A DNA stretch of 64,000 nt, taken from Mycolicibacterium moriokaense. Lineage in GTDB: Bacteria > Actinomycetota > Actinomycetes > Mycobacteriales > Mycobacteriaceae. This document shows, piece by piece, positions 43,557 to 51,566 of this stretch. Each line of letters starts with the position of its first letter. Positions within the stretch are counted from its first letter, which is position 1. The notes below the pieces were generated by a model. The model was not told the origin of the DNA. It made no database searches and saw nothing but the letters and a program-made list of their open reading frames with translations. The translations under genes were made by a program, and so were the position numbers. The stretch covers positions 372,001-436,000 of the forward strand of contig NZ_QJJU01000003.1 of the NCBI RefSeq assembly GCF_003201655.1. The letters run 5' to 3'.

Positions 43557-43964
43557 TTACTCTAACGGCCGCAGGATGGCAGCGGGGGACACGGTTTCGA
43601 CGAATGCGCGCGCCGCGCTGGCGAGTTTCCTGTCCGCGGTGGCCAGCGCGTCGGCCTGCAGCTGGGTCAGTGCGATGTACTCGGCCTGGTAGGTGTCCGG
43701 CCAGTTCAGCTTGGCGGCTATTCGCCATGCGTGGTCCTGCAGTGATCGGTCGCCGAGGAGCCGGATCCGCAGCCGACGGATATCGTCGAGAACCTTCCGG
43801 CCGATCCGTTCGTCGATCTCGCCGCGGTGCACCGATTCGTACACGAGGGCGAGCGCCTGCGAGCGCAGCAGCGTGGGGGCCGCCAGGCTGTGCTCCGGTG
43901 GAATCGTCGCTCCGCCAGTGGCGAGGTCGATGGCCACCTGTGCATCGATGACGAATGTTGTCAT
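43557..43964 (-). CDS. PIN-domain protein, VapC-like, no antitoxin gene adjacent
   Basis: A 135-residue PIN fold. The first acidic residue is Asp7 in TTFVIDAQVAIDLA, and the C-terminal acidic cluster is in DTYQAEYIALTQLQADALATADRKLA. VapC toxins are Mg-dependent RNases paired with a VapB encoded just upstream. Upstream of ATG 43964 I find only very short frames (one of 16 codons ends in a TGA overlapping the ATG), too small for a normal antitoxin. It could be an orphan toxin, inactive, or have lost its antitoxin by decay of the adjacent region. Confidence 0.75.
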   Translation of the reverse strand: MTTFVIDAQVAIDLATGGATIPPEHSLAAPTLLRSQALALVYESVHRGEIDERIGRKVLDDIRRLRIRLLGDRSLQDHAWRIAAKLNWPDTYQAEYIALTQLQADALATADRKLASAARAFVETVSPAAILRPLE

Positions 43965-44308
43965 ACCAGGACTTTCACCGAACCCGTCACCCTGGAAGCA
44001 CTGACGGCCACCAAGCGATAGCACGCGGGACACAGGGGCGAGGTTTACTTGACATAGTGTGGCTTATCGGCATTCGGCTGACCTAGGCGTTCGGGGCTCG
44101 CAGTCATTCAAACGGCCACCACTGTTCCCACTCGTCATCCCTGCGGATGTGCAATGAGTGAGTCCACACGAACGCCGCGGCGCTGGCGCTGACGCCGACA
44201 GCATGGGTTCACTACGCGCACGACATCCAGATGCGCCTGCCGATGCTCGCGATGCTCAGTCGGCCTCGGTTGACCCCTTCTCGCGCTTCCCGTCGGAGTC
44301 GCTTAATA

Positions 44309-44321
44309 CGTCACAGTGACG
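44309..44321. repeat. Palindrome CGTCAC-A-GTGACG
   Basis: Six-base arms surround one base. The right arm with flank (GTGACGATT) is identical to the right arm of the 24-base palindrome at 44648, 340 bases away, so both may be sites for one protein. Confidence 0.45.
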
Positions 44322-44647
44322 ATTTGCCGGTTGGTGGCTCGTCACGGAAAGAGCTGTGAGACAGGTACTTTCGACCGTTTCGACGGGTTTCTCGCCCGGC
44401 ATTCACAGAGCCGGCTGTCCCAAGCCCTCTTCACGACGTTCGATTCATTGGTGCTGGCGACCACGGGCAGGCCCACCATGTAGTCGACGTCATGCGCGTC
44501 CGCCGGTCAACTGCCCACGCACCTCACGTCTCCAGAACTCATCAGCGAGTGTGCAGCCGGGGCCTCAAAGAAGCTCAATCCCGCTATGTTGGGTGTGACT
44601 TACCGAGCACCCACCGAGTCCCCTCCCGGTCAGCTCACACTAAAAGC

Positions 44648-44671
44648 ACTAATCGTCACGTGACGATTAGT
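44648..44671. repeat. Perfect 24-base palindrome
   Basis: ACTAATCGTCAC (44648-44659) is followed directly by its reverse complement, with no spacer. Perfect symmetry over 24 bases is far from chance in random sequence and, with no loop, fits a dimeric DNA-binding site better than a terminator. Confidence 0.65.
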
Positions 44672-44763
44672 TCACTCCCCGCGCGCCGTTGCGCGAAATC
44701 GATTCGAACGATTGCGCTGTCGGGCCACAGATTTCGACCGCAGACACGCCCGCAGTGCCGCCA
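44672..44763 (-). pseudogene. 3' remnant of a PPOX gene
   Basis: On the minus strand one frame encodes NLWPDSAIVRIDF, matching the C-terminus of the intact PPOX protein at 55928 (RKLWPDSAIVRIDF). 37 bases (44694-44730) are identical to 55933-55969, and similarity continues upstream to the stop of the arrestin-like gene. Only the last ~25 codons remain, so this is a duplicated or recombined fragment. Confidence 0.65.
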
Positions 44764-45165
44764 TCACGAAACGGTGATCGGGCATCGGAACTGTTCAGCG
44801 GTACCGCTCGGCAATCCCGTGTAGTCGAGTCTGGCGACGACGAACCAGGCTGGCGATGACTCTGCGCCGGTGCACGTTGCCGGCGCGTCAGTGGGAAGTG
44901 GCAATTCAAACGGCACCGCGACCGACACATCGATCCGGAATCGAATACGCCTGGCCAATTGGATGATTGGGCCCCGGGTCCGAAGGGTCAGCCGCCCCAT
45001 GCACTCCCAGTACACGGCCAGGTCCGCATAGGCCCGGCGATCGACGGGTGTCAGGTAGACGTGTCCACGAATAGCCTCACCAAGTCGAAATACCGTCCAC
45101 GGCAAGGCGATGTCGACGACCGCCTCGCCCGGTCCATCGATTCCTTCGCTCACGCGGGCGTTCAT
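44764..45165 (-). CDS. Arrestin-like/Spo0M-type beta-sandwich protein (tentative)
   Basis: A 133-residue protein of alternating beta strands (VVDIALPWTVFRLGEAIRGH, VSVAVPFELPLPTDAPATC, SPAWFVVARLDYTGLPSG) in the order of the N-terminal arrestin-like domain of Spo0M, but only one domain long. ATG 45165. The minus-strand promoter region also holds the SARP-type repeat at 45326, so it could be part of the same local regulon. A PPOX fragment follows its stop. The family call is from fold-like pattern only. Confidence 0.55.
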   Translation of the reverse strand: MNARVSEGIDGPGEAVVDIALPWTVFRLGEAIRGHVYLTPVDRRAYADLAVYWECMGRLTLRTRGPIIQLARRIRFRIDVSVAVPFELPLPTDAPATCTGAESSPAWFVVARLDYTGLPSGTAEQFRCPITVS

Positions 45166-45325
45166 GACGCTGAAACTAAGTGATAGTCATTAGATTCTGT
45201 TTGGCGACGGCTGTTGGATCTTGTTGTCGCTTGAAGTAGTCGGCGATCGTCCTTCTCATCCAGTGCTCCCCTTCGCTGCGGCGTCTCCCCTTGAAGCCAG
45301 ATGGTAGGGAGCCTATGGCCGCCAA

Positions 45326-45342
45326 TTGGAATCCGATTGGAG
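45326..45342 (+). promoter_or_regulatory. SARP-type direct repeat, copy 1
   Basis: TTGGAA at 45326-45331 and TTGGAG at 45337-45342 are direct repeats with 11-base period. The 16-mer TTGGAATCCGATTGGA recurs exactly (opposite strand) at copy 3. It lies 136 bases before the SARP start, between that gene and the divergent arrestin-like gene. SARPs bind heptamer repeats of this spacing. Confidence 0.65.
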
Positions 45343-45354
45343 GCGACGGACGTT

Positions 45355-45378
45355 TGTGAACTTGCCGCAGAGTTCACA
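45355..45378. promoter_or_regulatory. Inverted repeat TGTGAAC-N10-GTTCACA in the SARP leader
   Basis: Perfect seven-base arms (45355-45361 and 45372-45378) lie just downstream of the TTGGAA repeat. The half-site is CRP-like (TGTGA) but the spacing is wrong for CRP. It could be a second regulator site or an mRNA hairpin. Confidence 0.4.
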
Positions 45379-45477
45379 GGTTTTTGCCAGGGTCCGCCGC
45401 GCGACAGAGTAGTACGGCACGTTTGCTGGCTACCAGGTATGGTCTCCCCCACAGTCGATGTCTCCTGGTTGGGTGTG

Positions 45478-48400
45478 ATGGTCGCGTACTTCCTTTCCGG
45501 TGCGGTCGAAGCCCGCATCAATGGTGCAGTTGCATCACTCGGGGGACCGAAGCAACGATGCGTGCTTGCCGTACTCCTCGCCGATCACGGCACAGTTGTC
45601 AGCGTTGACCGGCTTATCGACGCGGTGTGGGAAGACGAACCACCGGCCAAAGCGCTGACGTCACTTCGTTCTTATCTCGCAAACCTGCGCAAAAACCTGG
45701 CTTCCAGTTCGGACGCTGCCGCTGGACGACCATCGCGGCTGGAGTCCCGTCAGTCCGGCTATCAACTGAACCTTGTCGACGATGATTCCGTCGACCTGCA
45801 CGAGTTCGAGACCTTAGTCAAGACCGGTTACGGCGCGCTGGGCCAAGGTGACGGGGGCAAGGCGTTCGAAGTACTAACCCGCGCGCTGGCTTTGTGGCGG
45901 GGTGACCCATTCGGAGAGTTCACTTACCGCGACTTCGCGCACAGTGATGCCTTGCGATATGTCGAGCTGCGCAACACGGCCGTCGAGACGCGGTTCGACG
46001 CCGCGCTGCGGCTCGGCGACGGTCGCGAACTTATTTCGGAGATCGAAGCTGCCATCGCCCAAGACCCCCTGCAGGAGCGGCTGTGGGCGCATCTGATGCT
46101 GGCGCTATACCGAACCGGCCGTCCGGCGGAAGCGGTCCGCGCGTACGACCGCGCTACTGCGGTTCTGGACAGTGAGATCGGCACACAACCTGGTGAACGC
46201 CTGCAAATCCTGCATCAAAAGGTCAGCGACGGCTCCGCTGAACTCCTGCTCGACGCACAAGCCCCGCGGCGGATCGTCCTTCGAGACCGCCCGGCATCAG
46301 GGCGAGAACAGCTCTTCGGCCGTACGACAGAACTAGATGCGATGGCCGAATCACTTTCGGACGCGAGCGCGGGACGCGGTGGACTGATTCTGGTCACCGG
46401 AGACAGCGGCATCGGCAAATCGTCACTTGCACAAGCCGTTTGCGATGACACGAACCCATCAAACATGGCGATCGCCTGGGCCACGCATCCCACCGACATC
46501 CAGCTACCGCTCATGTGGACATGGATCCAGATCTTGCGACAACTTGGCACTGACCTTGGCGAGCCGGGGCGTGACACGCTACGTCGTACTGCCCCTGGCG
46601 TCATCGACGCCCTGGTGCCGGAGTGGAACGACCGCCGCGACGCGACGTCTATGCGCACCCCCGCAACTGGCTTCGATCTGGTCGAAGGTGTCGTCACTGC
46701 GCTGCGCAAGCTCTCGTCCCTGCAACCGCTGCTGCTTATCCTCGACGACCTGCAAGTTGCGGATTCCGCGTCATGCGACGCACTCGCCCTCCTGACCGAT
46801 CATCTTCCCCGACTTCCGATTGAGATCATCGGCAACTGGACATTCCTCGGCCGAGACCGACCAGTGAATCGCGGCTCCTTCCAGCGACTGATCAGGTCAA
46901 GTGGTGTTAAAACCGTGCATTTGCGCGGCCTCCAGCGCGAGGCCGCAGACGATTTGGTCGAGGCACTCGCCGGCGGGCCGGCCCCTTCACCGGTTCTGGA
47001 GTACATACGAACGCGTGCCGCCGGTAATCCGTTCTACATCAAAGAACTTGTCCGGATGATCGCCGGCGCGAACGGCCTTCAGGAGGCGCCGGAATCAGTC
47101 GAGGACAATGTATCCGAGGCCGTTGCCGGCGTGGTAGGTCGACGGTTGGCTGCGCTTGACCGCCAATGCCGGCCCATCATGGAAGCGGCGGCGGTATTCG
47201 GGCCCCAATTCGATGTGACTGCGCTGGCTGGCGTCGTCCATCTATCTGCCGTGACGGTCGACAGCCGACTGCAGCCAGCGTATGAGGCTGGATTGATTGA
47301 CGAGATCCCCAGCCGGCCCGGAGGTTACCGGTTCAGCCACGGCCTTCTCCGGGACGCTGTCCTGGCTCAGGTGCCGCCCACTGACCGTGCGTACCTACAT
47401 GCCGCCATCGCGACGAGCGAAGCGGCCGCGGTTGACACCGCTGCTTACGAGGATGTCATCGCAGCTGCCGATCATGCCTGGCGGGCCGGCTCGGAACTCG
47501 ATGCCGATCTGGGCCTTGACGTCCACGACGCGGTTATCCGACGAGCCCTCATGCGAGCCGCTTACAACGACGTCGCGGTTCTCGCCGCGCGTGCACTGGA
47601 CATCTGCCGCCGGATGCCACCGAAGCCTGAATCACTTGACCAGCAAGCAACATTGTGGCTGCACCTGGCATGCATGCGGTCGATTCTCGACGGACAAAGC
47701 AGCACAAGCGTCGGCGATGCAGTACAACGGGCATTCGAGATCGGCGAACGAGCCAGGGGCCGCAACTTCTATGGCACCGTTGCGTTGCAGTGTCTAAACC
47801 TCTGCGGGCAAGGCAGAATCGACGAGGCGCAGGCGCTTGCGAACGGACTCATCGACCAATACGCCAAGAGCCACGACCCTGACATCGGGGTGGCAAGTCA
47901 TTTCGTCGAGGTCATGATCCACGGCCTCCGCGGAGACATCGACGCGCAAGATGCCACGGCCCGCAAGATGCTTGCGTTGTTCCCGCCGCCGGATGAGGTG
48001 GTCGACCCACTTCAGTTCTTCCATCCCCGAGTTTACTGTTGGCTGGCCCTGGGACAAGCCATGCGCGGCAACAGGGACACGGCCCTTGATTACTGTCGAA
48101 CCGGCCTCGAATTGGCCCAGACCCGTCGCGATCTTTTCAACGTGCTCGCCGCCAAACTGGTGATGGTCGAGATCGATGCGGTACTTGGCATCGTCGACGG
48201 CACCGCAGCCACTGCTGACGGCGTGTACGAGGAAATGAGTGCTACCGGTGCTCACCAATGGGCAGCATGCGCCACCATGGTGTCCGTCTGGGCCAAAACC
48301 CTCAGCAGCGAAAACATTAGTCCGGACAGGGCATTCGAGGCTTTCGACCTCTACACCAACGATGGCAGTACCGTCATGACGCCGTTCTTTCTCGCCCTGC

Positions 48401-48546
48401 TCGCCGATATTGAAAACCATCATGGCCGAAGCCATCGCGCACACGAACTCCTTATCCGCGCGCAAGCAGTCGCCCGCACTACGGGTGAACGCGCGTGGGA
48501 CGAGCAGCTGGCGCGCCGCATCGCCAGCCATTCCATGGCCGAATAG
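45478..48546 (+). CDS. SARP/AfsR-type regulator: winged helix, BTAD and AAA ATPase
   Basis: A 1022-residue regulator. It comprises an OmpR-like winged helix (about residues 1-95, LGGPKQRCVLAVLLADHG, VDRLIDAVWEDEPP, LRSYLANLRKNL), a BTAD domain (~105-250), a NACHT/AAA ATPase (Walker A GDSGIGKSSL at about 308, Walker B PLLLILDDLQVAD) and C-terminal helical repeats. SARPs activate antibiotic and lipid clusters in actinobacteria. ATG 45478 is chosen because the longer frame from 45301 would run through the TTGGAA operator. The same operator precedes two downstream genes. There is no biosynthetic cluster directly beside it. Confidence 0.9.
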   Translation: MVAYFLSGAVEARINGAVASLGGPKQRCVLAVLLADHGTVVSVDRLIDAVWEDEPPAKALTSLRSYLANLRKNLASSSDAAAGRPSRLESRQSGYQLNLVDDDSVDLHEFETLVKTGYGALGQGDGGKAFEVLTRALALWRGDPFGEFTYRDFAHSDALRYVELRNTAVETRFDAALRLGDGRELISEIEAAIAQDPLQERLWAHLMLALYRTGRPAEAVRAYDRATAVLDSEIGTQPGERLQILHQKVSDGSAELLLDAQAPRRIVLRDRPASGREQLFGRTTELDAMAESLSDASAGRGGLILVTGDSGIGKSSLAQAVCDDTNPSNMAIAWATHPTDIQLPLMWTWIQILRQLGTDLGEPGRDTLRRTAPGVIDALVPEWNDRRDATSMRTPATGFDLVEGVVTALRKLSSLQPLLLILDDLQVADSASCDALALLTDHLPRLPIEIIGNWTFLGRDRPVNRGSFQRLIRSSGVKTVHLRGLQREAADDLVEALAGGPAPSPVLEYIRTRAAGNPFYIKELVRMIAGANGLQEAPESVEDNVSEAVAGVVGRRLAALDRQCRPIMEAAAVFGPQFDVTALAGVVHLSAVTVDSRLQPAYEAGLIDEIPSRPGGYRFSHGLLRDAVLAQVPPTDRAYLHAAIATSEAAAVDTAAYEDVIAAADHAWRAGSELDADLGLDVHDAVIRRALMRAAYNDVAVLAARALDICRRMPPKPESLDQQATLWLHLACMRSILDGQSSTSVGDAVQRAFEIGERARGRNFYGTVALQCLNLCGQGRIDEAQALANGLIDQYAKSHDPDIGVASHFVEVMIHGLRGDIDAQDATARKMLALFPPPDEVVDPLQFFHPRVYCWLALGQAMRGNRDTALDYCRTGLELAQTRRDLFNVLAAKLVMVEIDAVLGIVDGTAATADGVYEEMSATGAHQWAACATMVSVWAKTLSSENISPDRAFEAFDLYTNDGSTVMTPFFLALLADIENHHGRSHRAHELLIRAQAVARTTGERAWDEQLARRIASHSMAE

Positions 48547-48549
48547 GCT

Positions 48550-49122
48550 TCACGTGATGGGGAGGCAGATCGTCTTGATGATCTTGTCAGCGATGGTCTG
48601 CCGCTTGGCATCCCACAACGGGAACAGATACCCGACGTAGCAGATGATGGCGTCGACGAAGTGCGCGAGCTGGCGCACGACCGACATGCCGAAACCGACC
48701 GGCTGGCCGGTCTGCTCGCTGACCACCTTGAACTTCATGATCGACTTACCGATGCTCGACCCTGAAGTGCCCTGCTTGTAACCGTAGTTCCAGACTATGT
48801 AGGCCAATCCCACGAGCACCGACAGAGAGAACGCAAGCACTCCGATTGTGGAGTTCCCGGTCGCGCAGAACTGTCCCAGGTTGTACTCGGAGGTATCGGT
48901 GACGCAGGCAGTCTCCTGGGTCGCCGCCTCAATGCCGTACCCAATGCCGACGATGATCGCGTACGGGACGAAATCAATGATGAACGCGAGCACACGCGTC
49001 AGCCACGGCGTGTACGCCTCTGCGGGCAGCGCTCCGCTCTGCGGTGGGGGCGGCGGATAGCCTCCACCCTGCGCGGGCGAGGGCGGGTAGTTACCGGGGG
49101 GCGGTGACGGTTGTTCGGTCAT
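48550..49122 (-). CDS. RDD family membrane protein
   Basis: A 190-residue protein with a Pro/Gly-rich cytoplasmic N-terminus and an RDD domain: WLTRVLAFIIDFVPYAIIVG (Arg and Asp of the signature), GSSIGKSIMKFKVV, and DAKRQTIADKIIKTI. ATG 49122 has AGAAAGGCG before it, and the longer frame to 49272 is rejected. The loop has two cysteines. It lies convergent to the SARP gene and divergent from the DUF3592 gene. SARP-type copy 2 is between them. Confidence 0.82.
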   Translation of the reverse strand: MTEQPSPPPGNYPPSPAQGGGYPPPPPQSGALPAEAYTPWLTRVLAFIIDFVPYAIIVGIGYGIEAATQETACVTDTSEYNLGQFCATGNSTIGVLAFSLSVLVGLAYIVWNYGYKQGTSGSSIGKSIMKFKVVSEQTGQPVGFGMSVVRQLAHFVDAIICYVGYLFPLWDAKRQTIADKIIKTICLPIT

Positions 49123-49249
49123 ATGAACGCCTTTCTCTGAGGTAGGTGATAGCTGCGGGTTCGGTCGGTACATCGCCATTTCGCTCTGGGCCACTGTGTC
49201 GAGAAATCCCGAGCGAGGTCTGGCATCGCCGAAAGGTAGCCGTGTCCGT

Positions 49250-49266
49250 TTGGAATTCGATTGGAA
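49250..49266 (+). promoter_or_regulatory. SARP-type direct repeat, copy 2
   Basis: TTGGAA at 49250-49255 and again at 49261-49266, period 11. The 17-mer differs from copies 1 and 3 at one central base (TTC for TCC). It lies 31 bases before the DUF3592 start and also upstream of the divergent RDD gene. Confidence 0.65.
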
Positions 49267-49296
49267 CGCCATATCGCTCCATGGAAAACTTGCGCC

Positions 49297-49740
49297 GTGG
49301 CCGTCAAGATCCTCGTCTTGGTCATTTCGTGCGCGGCGATCGCGGCGGGGTGGACCTATGTGCGCACGGCACGACGCATGTCTTCCTTCGCGACGACGCG
49401 CGGCAAGGTAATAGACCGCGAGCTGGCCGCCGTGCCCGGTGCTTCCAGCCGTGAGGGTCGCTGGGGCAAGGGTGGCGGATACCGGCCAAAAGTGACTTAC
49501 GCGTACGTGGTCGAGGGCGTCGCATACACCTCAGACCGGTGGAGCTACGCGATCGAAGGACTCAAGCGCAGTGTGGCCGAAGAAGCGCTCGCGGCGGTGC
49601 CCGACGAGGTCGACGTCCATTACGATCCCACGGCCCCGCAGGCAGCCTACCTGCAGACACACACACCACGTACCGGCTACGCGCTCGTCGCCGGCGGTGT
49701 GCTCGGCGTACTCGTTGCGCTTGCTTCACTCTTGGGCTGA
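49297..49740 (+). CDS. DUF3592 membrane protein
   Basis: A 147-residue protein with TM helices at both ends (VKILVLVISCAAIAAGWTYV and ALVAGGVLGVLVALASLL). The extracytoplasmic DUF3592 core between them includes FATTRGKVIDRELAA, VTYAYVVEGVAYTSDRW and VDVHYDPTAPQAAYL. GTG 49297 is chosen as the start because an upstream frame would read through the TTGGAA repeat. Function unknown. A SARP target is suggested by the adjacent operator. Confidence 0.8.
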   Translation: MAVKILVLVISCAAIAAGWTYVRTARRMSSFATTRGKVIDRELAAVPGASSREGRWGKGGGYRPKVTYAYVVEGVAYTSDRWSYAIEGLKRSVAEEALAAVPDEVDVHYDPTAPQAAYLQTHTPRTGYALVAGGVLGVLVALASLLG

Positions 49741-49765
49741 CCCATCGCTCCGTCTAGTCGACCAA

Positions 49766-49782
49766 TTCCAATCGGATTCCAA
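49766..49782 (-). promoter_or_regulatory. SARP-type direct repeat, copy 3
   Basis: TTCCAA at 49766-49771 and 49777-49782 on the plus strand (TTGGAA on the minus strand), period 11. Read on the minus strand it contains exactly the 16-mer of copy 1. It lies 69 bases before the lipoprotein start. An eight-base gap separates it from TGTTAG, a possible -10. Confidence 0.65.
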
Positions 49783-49850
49783 CCCCGCGTTGTTAGCTTG
49801 GCTCAGCGCCACTTGGGCGCGCTCGTTGCGTAACTATCTGGGAGGTCTGT

Positions 49851-50255
49851 ATGTATCGATGGATGGTCGTGGCGATTACGTCGACCGCCTTGGCCGTGTC
49901 GGGATGCTCGACTACCAAGCCGACCATTCCGACACCGACAGCATCCAAGCCGAGCTCGTCTGCCGCTTCGCCATCGCCGCAGGCCAGCTCATCCGAGACT
50001 GCAGCCGCCGGCGAACCGCTAGACGGGAACGCGTGTGTCGAAATCACACAGGCGAACCTAGATCTGGCTACTGCGACTGACGCCGATGCCGCCCACAAGG
50101 CCGGCGACGCTTTTGAAAAGTATGACCTCCCCGCATCGGTCAAGGACGCGGTGGAGCACTTTGTCGGCACGGGCGGTGCGCAGTTCGACGATCCCCAGTA
50201 CGACAAGTACAACAACGCCATCGAAAGCTGGATCAAACAAGTCTGTCCGCTCTAG
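49851..50255 (+). CDS. Small lipoprotein of unknown function
   Basis: A 134-residue lipoprotein with a lipobox VSGC (Cys19), a Ser/Pro/Thr linker to about residue 52, and a helical domain of about 80 residues (CVEITQANLDLATATDADAAHKAGDAFEKYDLP). The two remaining cysteines (CVEI and QVCPL) at the domain ends may form a disulfide. It is on the same strand as DUF3592 and preceded by SARP-type copy 3, so it may belong to a small SARP-controlled envelope group. Confidence 0.78.
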   Translation: MYRWMVVAITSTALAVSGCSTTKPTIPTPTASKPSSSAASPSPQASSSETAAAGEPLDGNACVEITQANLDLATATDADAAHKAGDAFEKYDLPASVKDAVEHFVGTGGAQFDDPQYDKYNNAIESWIKQVCPL

Positions 50256-50405
50256 ATCCCAAGACCAGTCGCGTCCTGCACGAATGGCGAACGGACAGGG
50301 CGCGACTGGACATCGATACACGGTCCTGAGACCCCACCGCCGCCTCGCGCAACGGTTTACAGCAAATTCCTGACAGTCCGGTCGTAGTGCGGGATCGTTG
50401 AGGGC

Positions 50406-50804
50406 ATGAGCCCGAAAATACCGAGCCCGAAGGACATCACGGCCGCAGCACAGGCGGCAGCGGAGACAGCACAATCGGTCGCCAGTGGGGCGATGCGCAT
50501 TCCGCCCGCTTCGATTCAGCTCGCTAGCCAACTTCCGGATCTCATGGAGAATCTGGCGACTGCCACCGAGCGCCTCAACGAGGCCATTGATCGGGCCGAG
50601 CGCTACCTCGCACTGGCCGACCCGATGATCAGGACAATGGATGCGATCCTGCCGCAACTCGAAGCTCTTATCGCGACCGGCAACGACGTATACAACGCCG
50701 TAGCGTCGGTCCCCGGCGTCTCCACTCTGAGTCGACTCGCCACTCGCGGTGCTGCACCGACCAAGAAATCCTCGAGGGGCCGCGCCGCGCCGAAGAACAA
50801 CTGA
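50406..50804 (+). CDS. Helical protein with basic tail, unknown function
   Basis: A 132-residue protein with an alanine-rich start (ITAAAQAAAETAQSVASGAM). A predicted coiled coil follows (about residues 40-95, LPDLMENLATATERLNEAIDRAERYLALADPMI), then a Lys/Arg-rich tail (TKKSSRGRAAPKNN). Heptad-like spacing of Leu/Ile suggests self-association, and the tail could bind nucleic acid or membrane. I recognise no named family. The 150-base gap before it shows nothing clear. Confidence 0.65.
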   Translation: MSPKIPSPKDITAAAQAAAETAQSVASGAMRIPPASIQLASQLPDLMENLATATERLNEAIDRAERYLALADPMIRTMDAILPQLEALIATGNDVYNAVASVPGVSTLSRLATRGAAPTKKSSRGRAAPKNN

Positions 50805-50879
50805 CTCGCCCTCCCCCGCAATCCGCTTGCCCCCCTCGGTATTCTGCGCAGACGGGCCATCGGTTAGTACCCTGAGCAG

Positions 50880-51566
50880 GTGTCAGTCTCCGGCCACTCA
50901 CCGCGCACTCGTTCTGCTCAAATCCTCGGCGGTGTCCTCGCCGGGCCGCTCTTCGTCACCGCCTTCACGGCGATCGGAGCCGCCCGCCGAGGATATGATT
51001 CGCGGCGGTACCCGGTCAGTTCGCTTGCGATCGGTCGTCAAGGTTGGCAGCAGCGCACCAACTTCATCCTTGCGGGACTTCTCTATTCATGCGCCGCGGT
51101 GGGTCTCGGGCGCTGCGATCGGCGGCGCATCGGCCCCCGCGCCGTCCCGGCGCTCATCGCGGGAGTGGGCATCGGGCTGATTGGCTCGGGACTGTTCGTC
51201 ACTGACTATGTTGGTGACCTTCCGCACGACGGGCCCGCCGAGAAGAACAAGGGGCACGCCGATGCCGCCACGACGCGACCAACTCGTACCGGGCAGATGC
51301 ATAACCTGTGCGGAATCCCCGTCTTTGTGGGCATACCCATCGCTGGCCTTGCCAGTGCGGCCACCGCCGTACACGGCAGGGACTACCGCTGGGCCTTCTA
51401 CTCCGCCGGATCGAGCACGGTGATGGCGGGCAGTTTGCTTCTTTTCGGCGCCGCAATCAGAGGTCAGTCTCGCCTCCGCGGCAAAAGCGGTATTCTCCAG
51501 CGCATCTCGATCGCAACCGGACTCGGATGGCTGAGCTCCTTGTCGCTTCGCGGCCTGTCTCACTAA
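50880..51566 (+). CDS. DUF998 membrane protein
   Basis: A 228-residue protein with six hydrophobic helices and the DUF998 features YDSRRYPVSSLAIGRQGWQQ near TM1 and GLIGSGLFVTDYVGDLP in the middle. The start is GTG 50880. It ends on the same bases (ATGA-like overlap of 4) as the convergent monooxygenase gene. Function unknown. Confidence 0.78.
   Translation: MSVSGHSPRTRSAQILGGVLAGPLFVTAFTAIGAARRGYDSRRYPVSSLAIGRQGWQQRTNFILAGLLYSCAAVGLGRCDRRRIGPRAVPALIAGVGIGLIGSGLFVTDYVGDLPHDGPAEKNKGHADAATTRPTRTGQMHNLCGIPVFVGIPIAGLASAATAVHGRDYRWAFYSAGSSTVMAGSLLLFGAAIRGQSRLRGKSGILQRISIATGLGWLSSLSLRGLSH

Larger units (their letters stand above)
43965..44763. other. 800-base gene-poor region with palindromes and decayed coding fragments
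   Basis: No intact gene is supported. Short protein-like stretches occur on the plus strand, for example a 55-codon frame 44316-44483 ending at TAG and continuing in the same frame to 44662. A PPOX 3' remnant lies on the minus strand near 44680-44760. Two related palindromes are listed separately. The pattern suggests deletion and decay between the PIN toxin and the SARP locus. Confidence 0.5.

Noticed and set aside
44316..44662. Protein-like frame with one TAG (44481) in the gene-poor region
   Set aside because: Looks like decayed coding DNA, but no family recognised and no supportable start, so mentioned only within the region entry.
45355..45378. CRP site in the SARP leader
   Set aside because: Arms are TGTGA/TCACA-like but spacing is too wide for CRP, so kept only as an inverted repeat.
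45301..45477. N-terminal extension of the SARP gene
   Set aside because: It would translate the TTGGAA operator, and the winged-helix domain starts at 45478.
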